A stretch of 64,000 nucleotides of DNA. It comes from an uncultured Clostridia bacterium (GTDB lineage: Bacteria > Bacillota > Clostridia > Oscillospirales > Acutalibacteraceae). Made by a program: the position numbers and the translations under genes. The stretch lies in NCBI GenBank assembly GCA_927362715.1, contig CAKMIX010000009.1:22360-86359 (forward strand), written 5' to 3'. Below, piece by piece: positions 60,111 to 64,000 of this stretch. The notes below the pieces were generated by a model that ran no database searches, was not told the origin of the DNA, and worked only from the letters and a program-made list of their open reading frames with translations. How positions within the stretch are numbered: position 1 is the stretch's first letter; the number at the start of each line of letters is the position of its first letter.

Positions 60111-60879
60111 CCTGAATAAATCCTTTGGGGATCTGCATGTCCTTAAGGATATCAATATCACCATTCACAAAGGCGAAAAGGTCGTTGTGATCGGGCCGTC
60201 CGGTTCGGGCAAGAGCACGTTTTTGCGCTGCCTCAACTGCATGGAGGATCCAACTTCCGGCAGCATCCTGTTTCATGGTGTGGATCTTACGGATATGAAG
60301 GTGGATATCAATCTGCATCGGCAGAAAATGGGTATGGTCTTCCAGCATTTTAATTTGTTCAATAATAAAACCGTGCTGGAGAATATCACCCTTGCGCCCG
60401 AGTATATTGCAAAAAAGCAGATGCGCAAGTTAAAACTGCGCAGGAAATCGTACGGTGCCGAGATCAAGTCTGCTAAACAAATCAAAGAGGAAACCAAAGC
60501 CAACGCTATGGAGCTTTTGGAGCGCGTCGGGCTTTCCGATAAGGCGGAGGCATATCCTTCGCAGCTATCCGGCGGACAGAAACAGCGTGTAGCGATCGTG
60601 CGTTCGCTTGCCATGCAGCCGGAGGTCATGCTGTTTGACGAGCCGACCTCGGCGCTCGACCCCGAGATGGTCGGCGAGGTATTGGAAGTCATGAAAGATC
60701 TTGCAAAAAGCGGTATGACGATGGTCGTTGTGACGCATGAAATGGGCTTTGCGCGTGAGGTGGCAGACCGCGTTTTGTTTATGGACGACGGTCGTATTTT
60801 AGAGGAAGGCACGCCCGATGCGATCTTCAATCATCCGCAAAACGACCGATTGAAGGAATTTCTATCTAAGGTATTGTAA
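60094..60879 (+). CDS. Amino-acid ABC transporter ATP-binding protein
   Basis: 261 residues from a GTG after GGAGG. GlnQ/HisP type: Walker [14 protein letters not shown]-loop [17 protein letters not shown], signature [17 protein letters not shown], Walker [19 protein letters not shown] and switch histidine [13 protein letters not shown]. It is about 20 residues longer than usual because of a very basic insert after the Q-loop ([20 protein letters not shown]), unlike typical GlnQ. Third gene of the SBP-permease-ATPase operon, closed by a terminator. Confidence 0.95.
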   Translation: MIEVVNLNKSFGDLHVLKDINITIHKGEKVVVIGPSGSGKSTFLRCLNCMEDPTSGSILFHGVDLTDMKVDINLHRQKMGMVFQHFNLFNNKTVLENITLAPEYIAKKQMRKLKLRRKSYGAEIKSAKQIKEETKANAMELLERVGLSDKAEAYPSQLSGGQKQRVAIVRSLAMQPEVMLFDEPTSALDPEMVGEVLEVMKDLAKSGMTMVVVTHEMGFAREVADRVLFMDDGRILEEGTPDAIFNHPQNDRLKEFLSKVL

Positions 60880-60900
60880 ATACAACAGAAGCCATACAAA

Positions 60901-60934
60901 AAACCGACAGTGCAAAACGCACTGTCGGTTTTTG
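60901..60934. terminator. Strong bidirectional terminator between ABC operon and ridA
   Basis: AAACCGACAGTGC (60901-60913) pairs perfectly with GCACTGTCGGTTT (60919-60931) around a five-base loop, with T-runs on both sides. Confidence 0.92.
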
Positions 60935-60949
60935 TTGTCGTGAGCTGCC

Positions 60950-61324
60950 TTATACTTCGGCAATGACCTCGATCTCCGCAAGCACATCCTTCGGCAGCGC
61001 TGCCGCTGCTACACAGGAACGCGCGGGCTTCGAGGTGAAAAAGCTGCCGTATATACCGTTAAATACGGCAAAATCGGACATATTTTTCAAAAAACAGGTG
61101 GTCTTGATGACTTTGGAAAAATCCGTGCCCGCCGCTTCCAAAATTGCGCCGATGTTTTCACAGATCTGCTGCGTCTGTCCCTCAATTGTATCTGCTTCAA
61201 CTTCGCCGGAAGCAGGATTGATCGCGATTTGACCTGAGGCATACAGGATGCCGTTGACGATCTTCGCCTGTGAATACGGCCCGATGGCAGCCGGTGCGTT
61301 GTCCGTGTGTAAAGTTTTGATCAT
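60950..61324 (-). CDS. ridA: RidA family reactive imine deaminase
   Basis: 124 residues, ATG at 61324 eight bases after AAGGAG on the minus strand. RidA hydrolyses 2-aminoacrylate and related imines that leak from PLP enzymes, chiefly threonine dehydratase. Conserved: IGPYSQAKIVNGILYASGQI, FSKVIKTTCFLKNMSDFAVF and the arginine-containing PARSCVAAAALPKDVLAEIE. It is encoded immediately after ilvA on the same strand (30 bases), placing the detoxifying enzyme beside its source. Confidence 0.95.
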   Translation of the reverse strand: MIKTLHTDNAPAAIGPYSQAKIVNGILYASGQIAINPASGEVEADTIEGQTQQICENIGAILEAAGTDFSKVIKTTCFLKNMSDFAVFNGIYGSFFTSKPARSCVAAAALPKDVLAEIEVIAEV

Positions 61325-61354
61325 AACAAACACTCCTTCAGAGAAAAATTTGCA

Positions 61355-62554
61355 TCAATACGCCTGCACTTTATAGCCGCGTGCGATCAGCGCGTTTTTA
61401 ATAGCTTCGATGTGCTCGAAGTTACGTGTTTCCATTACAAGGCGCAGGTAGCAGCCGTTGATATCCGAACCCTCCGAAGCACGCTCGTGATGTACGGAAA
61501 TGACATTTCCGCCTTCAGCGGCGATCGCAGCCGCCACATCCTGCAGCTGACCGGGTTTGTCAAGCAATTCTACGGTCATGGAGAACGTGCGCCCGGACTT
61601 CAACAGGCCGCGCTTGATCACACGTGACAGGATCGTCACGTCAATATTGCCGCCCGAAACCAGGCAGCAAACCTTTTTGCCTTTGAGATCCACTTTATTG
61701 AACATGGCAGCGGCGACAGATACTGCACCTGCGCCCTCTGCAATCAGCTTCTGCTGTTCAATGAGTGCCAAAATTGCAGCAGCGATCTCGTCCTCAGAAA
61801 CCGAAACAATGCCGTCTACATATTTTTGGCAAAGGGCAAAGGTGAGATCGCCCGGCTCTTTTACAGCGATACCGTCTGCAATAGTCGAGACCTCGTCAAG
61901 TGCCTCGATCTTACCGTCGGCAATAGAGCGCAGCATGCTCGGTGCGCCGTCCGCCTGTACGCCGTAGACTTTGACCTGCGGGTTCAGTGCTTTAATGGCA
62001 TATGCAACGCCGGAGATCAGCCCGCCGCCGCCGACGGGAACGATCACAACATCGACGTCGGGAAGCTGCTCTAAAATTTCCAGACCGATGGTGCCTTGAC
62101 CGGCAATGACGTCTTCGTCGTTAAACGGGTGGATAAAAGTATAACCCTTTTCTTCTTTGAGCTGCAGTGCACGGTTATATGCGTCATCATACACACCGGG
62201 CACCAGACAGATCTCCGCACCGAATTTGCGTGTGGCTTCTACCTTGGAGATCGGCGCGCCGTCCGGCAGGCAGATCAGCGATTTGATCCCGTTCTTGGTC
62301 GCGGCAAGCGCCACGCCCTGTGCGTGGTTGCCCGCCGAGCAGGCGATTACGCCTTTTTTCTTTTCTTCGTCCGAGAGCTGTGAAATTTTGTATGCCGCGC
62401 CGCGTACTTTGAAAGAACCTGTTTTCTGCAGATTTTCTGTTTTCAGGTGGATCTCACAATCGGGATTGATGTCGGGTGCCATAATCATGTCCGTGCGCCG
62501 GATCACATCTTTCAGTTGATAGGAAGCGTGGTAGATCTTATCAAGCGTCAGCAT
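61355..62554 (-). CDS. ilvA: Threonine ammonia-lyase (threonine dehydratase)
   Basis: 400 residues. Deaminates threonine to 2-oxobutyrate. PLP fold-type II: cofactor lysine in LQKTGSFKVRGAAYKI, the SAGNHAQGVA loop and the phosphate-binding VPVGGGGLISGVA. A C-terminal ACT-like domain (about 325-400, starting TFSMTVELLDKPGQLQDVA) suggests effector control. The size matches the mid-length enzyme with a single ACT domain; biosynthetic versus catabolic role cannot be settled, as no ilv or tdc genes are beside it. The ATG at 62554 is preferred to a GTG at 62560. Confidence 0.94.
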   Translation of the reverse strand: MLTLDKIYHASYQLKDVIRRTDMIMAPDINPDCEIHLKTENLQKTGSFKVRGAAYKISQLSDEEKKKGVIACSAGNHAQGVALAATKNGIKSLICLPDGAPISKVEATRKFGAEICLVPGVYDDAYNRALQLKEEKGYTFIHPFNDEDVIAGQGTIGLEILEQLPDVDVVIVPVGGGGLISGVAYAIKALNPQVKVYGVQADGAPSMLRSIADGKIEALDEVSTIADGIAVKEPGDLTFALCQKYVDGIVSVSEDEIAAAILALIEQQKLIAEGAGAVSVAAAMFNKVDLKGKKVCCLVSGGNIDVTILSRVIKRGLLKSGRTFSMTVELLDKPGQLQDVAAAIAAEGGNVISVHHERASEGSDINGCYLRLVMETRNFEHIEAIKNALIARGYKVQAY

Positions 62555-62593
62555 ATGCACATTTCTCTTCTTTCCGTAAACAATTTAACTGAT

Positions 62594-62622
62594 ATTATAA
62601 ACCCAAAACTTTGTAAAAGCAA
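62594..62622 (-). promoter_or_regulatory. SigA promoter of ilvA-ridA
   Basis: Minus strand: TTGCTT (62617-62622), 17-base spacer, TATAAT (62594-62599), about 35 bases before the ilvA start. Confidence 0.72.
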
Positions 62623-62662
62623 TGAAAAATCTGCCAAACAATAGAATATGTATCCGTTTTTA

Positions 62663-62691
62663 TTGATAAAATTTGCAGATGATGGTATACT
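62663..62691 (+). promoter_or_regulatory. SigA promoter of trpS
   Basis: TTGATA (62663-62668), 17-base spacer, TATACT (62686-62691). The leader would be about 30 bases, with no room for a T-box. Confidence 0.72.
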
Positions 62692-62725
62692 ATATTTCCG
62701 TATTATGGAAAAGAGGAAGATATTG

Positions 62726-63730
62726 ATGGAAACACAAAGCGAAAGAAAAGTGGTATTAAGCGCGATCCAGCCGACAGGCACGCCAACCTTGGGCAATTAT
62801 CTCGGGGCGCTGAAGAATTGGAAAGAAATGGCGAAAGAGTATGACTGCTTTTACGCGGTGGCGGATCTCCATTCCATTACCGTGCGCCCGGAACCCGCGC
62901 AACTGCGCCGCAGAACGCTTGAGATGTATGCGCTGCTTCTGGCGATCGGACTTGACCCTGAAAAAAACACTGTTTTTGTGCAGAGCCATGTGAATGCGCA
63001 TGCACAGCTTGCCTGGGTACTCAATTGCTATACGCAGTTCGGCGAGGCGGCGCGTATGACGCAGTTTAAGGACAAGAGCGAAAAACACCCCGAAAACGTC
63101 AACGTCGGGCTTTTTGCCTACCCAACGCTTATGGCGGCGGATATCCTGCTCTATCAGGCGCACTATGTGCCTATCGGCGCAGATCAAAAGCAGCATTTGG
63201 AGATCACGCGCGACATTGCCGAACGCTTTAACGGGCTTTACGGCGAGACGTTCCGTCTGCCCGAGCCCTTTATCGGCAAGGCGGGGGCACGAGTTATGTC
63301 TTTGCAGGAGCCTACGAAGAAGATGAGCAAGTCCGATACCAACGTCAAGGCGTTCATTTCCGTTCTCGATGACAAGGACGCGATCGTGCGCAAGATCAAA
63401 AGCGCTGTGACCGATTCCGAGGCACGTGTGCACTATGCCGAGGGCAAGGATGGCGTAAACAATCTGATGGGCATCTATGCCTGCTGCACGGGAAAGACCT
63501 TTGATGAAATCGAGGCAGAATTTTCCGGCAAGGGCTATGGCGACTTTAAATCCGCTGTTGCCGAGGCGGTCGTGGCGGAGCTTGCGCCCGTCAAAGAGAC
63601 CTTTGACCGTTTGATCGCGGATAAGGCGTATTTGAATGAATGCATGGCAAAAGGCGCGGAACAGGCGGCGCGTGTTGCGAACAAAACCCTGCGCAAAGTC
63701 ATGCGCAAGGTCGGTTTTTACCAGCTGTAA
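62726..63730 (+). CDS. trpS: Tryptophanyl-tRNA synthetase
   Basis: 334 residues from the ATG at 62726, eight bases after AGAGGAAG; an ATG at 62705 is possible. Class Ic enzyme: AIQPTGTPTLGNYLGAL contains the HIGH-equivalent (TLGNYLG), FYAVADLHSITV follows, and KKMSKSDTN is KMSKS. IGADQKQHLEITRDIAERFN is the tryptophan/ATP site. Full length and intact. Divergent from ilvA-ridA. Confidence 0.96.
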   Translation: METQSERKVVLSAIQPTGTPTLGNYLGALKNWKEMAKEYDCFYAVADLHSITVRPEPAQLRRRTLEMYALLLAIGLDPEKNTVFVQSHVNAHAQLAWVLNCYTQFGEAARMTQFKDKSEKHPENVNVGLFAYPTLMAADILLYQAHYVPIGADQKQHLEITRDIAERFNGLYGETFRLPEPFIGKAGARVMSLQEPTKKMSKSDTNVKAFISVLDDKDAIVRKIKSAVTDSEARVHYAEGKDGVNNLMGIYACCTGKTFDEIEAEFSGKGYGDFKSAVAEAVVAELAPVKETFDRLIADKAYLNECMAKGAEQAARVANKTLRKVMRKVGFYQL

Positions 63731-63745
63731 GCGGAGGCGAAAAAT

Positions 63746-63979
63746 ATGTCAATGGAACGAGCACGTAAATGGCTCACACAATTCGGATTTGCGGATCGTA
63801 TCCGGGAGTTTTCTGTCTCCAGCGCCACCGTTGAGCTTGCGGCTAAAGCACTTGGCACTGAGGAAGCCCGCATCGCCAAAACACTCTCTTTTTTGGTAGA
63901 CGGCGTGCCGGTGCTTATCGTAGCCGCGGGAGATGTAAAAATCGACAAAGTACAGTTTACAAGGGACTACACAGGGTAA
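63746..63979 (+). pseudogene. YbaK/ProX-type aminoacyl-tRNA deacylase, stops early
   Basis: 77 residues to a TAA at 63977-63979, about half the family length (150-160). The N-terminal half is good: RARKWLTQFGFADRIREF, then SSATVELAAKALGTEEARIA and KTLSFLVDGVPVLIVAAGD, ending KIDKVQFTRDYTG. The usual second half, with the GGVCPF-type active-site motif, is missing. A frameshift or nonsense mutation, or a sequencing error near the window edge, would explain it. GCGGAGGCG lies seven bases before the ATG. Family members hydrolyse mischarged tRNAs such as Cys-tRNA-Pro. Confidence 0.65.
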
Positions 63980-64000
63980 CGGTCTGACGGGAGGATTACC

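Noticed and set aside
1..64000. Mobile elements, prophage, CRISPR arrays, toxin-antitoxin pairs, tRNA and rRNA genes.
   Set aside because: Looked for repeats with regular spacers, integrase or transposase motifs, cloverleaf patterns and rRNA blocks; none seen. The region is ordinary core chromosome.

Overview
The window is chromosomal DNA from a spore-forming, low-to-mid GC Firmicute of the class Clostridia, most likely near the Ruminococcaceae/Oscillospiraceae. That is inference from gene order and gene families; no rRNA is present to confirm it. Spore genes are unmistakable: spoVM (29 codons), spoIIID, an alpha/beta small acid-soluble spore protein and a GerW/YtfJ protein. The catalogue is otherwise core metabolism, translation and cell envelope. 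I see no phage, transposon, CRISPR array, tRNA or rRNA, and coding density is very high with ATGA overlaps and many GTG/TTG starts.

Layout. 1-5.3 kb: uvrC (cut by the left edge), HAD phosphatase, rsmD, coaD, a coiled-coil protein, a DUF4830 protein and rsuA. 5.4-12.7 kb: DUF3343 plus a cysteine desulfurase-like enzyme, the c-di-AMP module cdaA-cdaR, a lipoprotein with calcium-loop repeats, and a two-component system. 12.7-20.2 kb: DUF1385, prmC, M50 protease, scpA-scpB, DUF2953, ytfJ, a D,D-carboxypeptidase, rluB and a small unknown gene. 20.2-33.9 kb: the classic Firmicute series yicC-remA-gmk-rpoZ-priA-def-fmt-(yugP)-rsmB-rlmN-stp-prkC-rsgA-thiN-(51-aa membrane protein)-spoVM. Compared with Bacillus subtilis it lacks coaBC and rpe and has two inserted genes. 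34-39 kb: nadE (minus), an AlaT-type aminotransferase, ssp, spoIIID and a polyprenyl-type glycosyltransferase.

39-46 kb: a type-2 isoleucyl-tRNA synthetase with an altered HIGH motif, DUF1858, trmK, a Nif3-like protein and rqcH. 46-52 kb, mostly minus strand: DUF378, metK behind a SAM-I riboswitch, ribU plus a flavodoxin-fold reductase behind an FMN riboswitch, an MFS carrier, a YdcF/SanA protein and manA. 52-64 kb: a sulfatase, an aminotransferase, ispD-ispF, a GPH sugar symporter, GtrA, an amino-acid ABC transporter whose binding protein appears circularly permuted, ridA-ilvA (minus), trpS and a YbaK-family gene that stops early.

Most notable: (i) the substrate-binding protein at 58412-59305 carries its usual C-terminal segment ahead of its usual N-terminal segment; (ii) IleRS has GIHH in place of HIGH, the swap associated with mupirocin hyper-resistance in IleRS2 enzymes; (iii) an uncharacterised small membrane protein is coupled to spoVM; (iv) several strong hairpins cover ribosome-binding sites or apparent starts.
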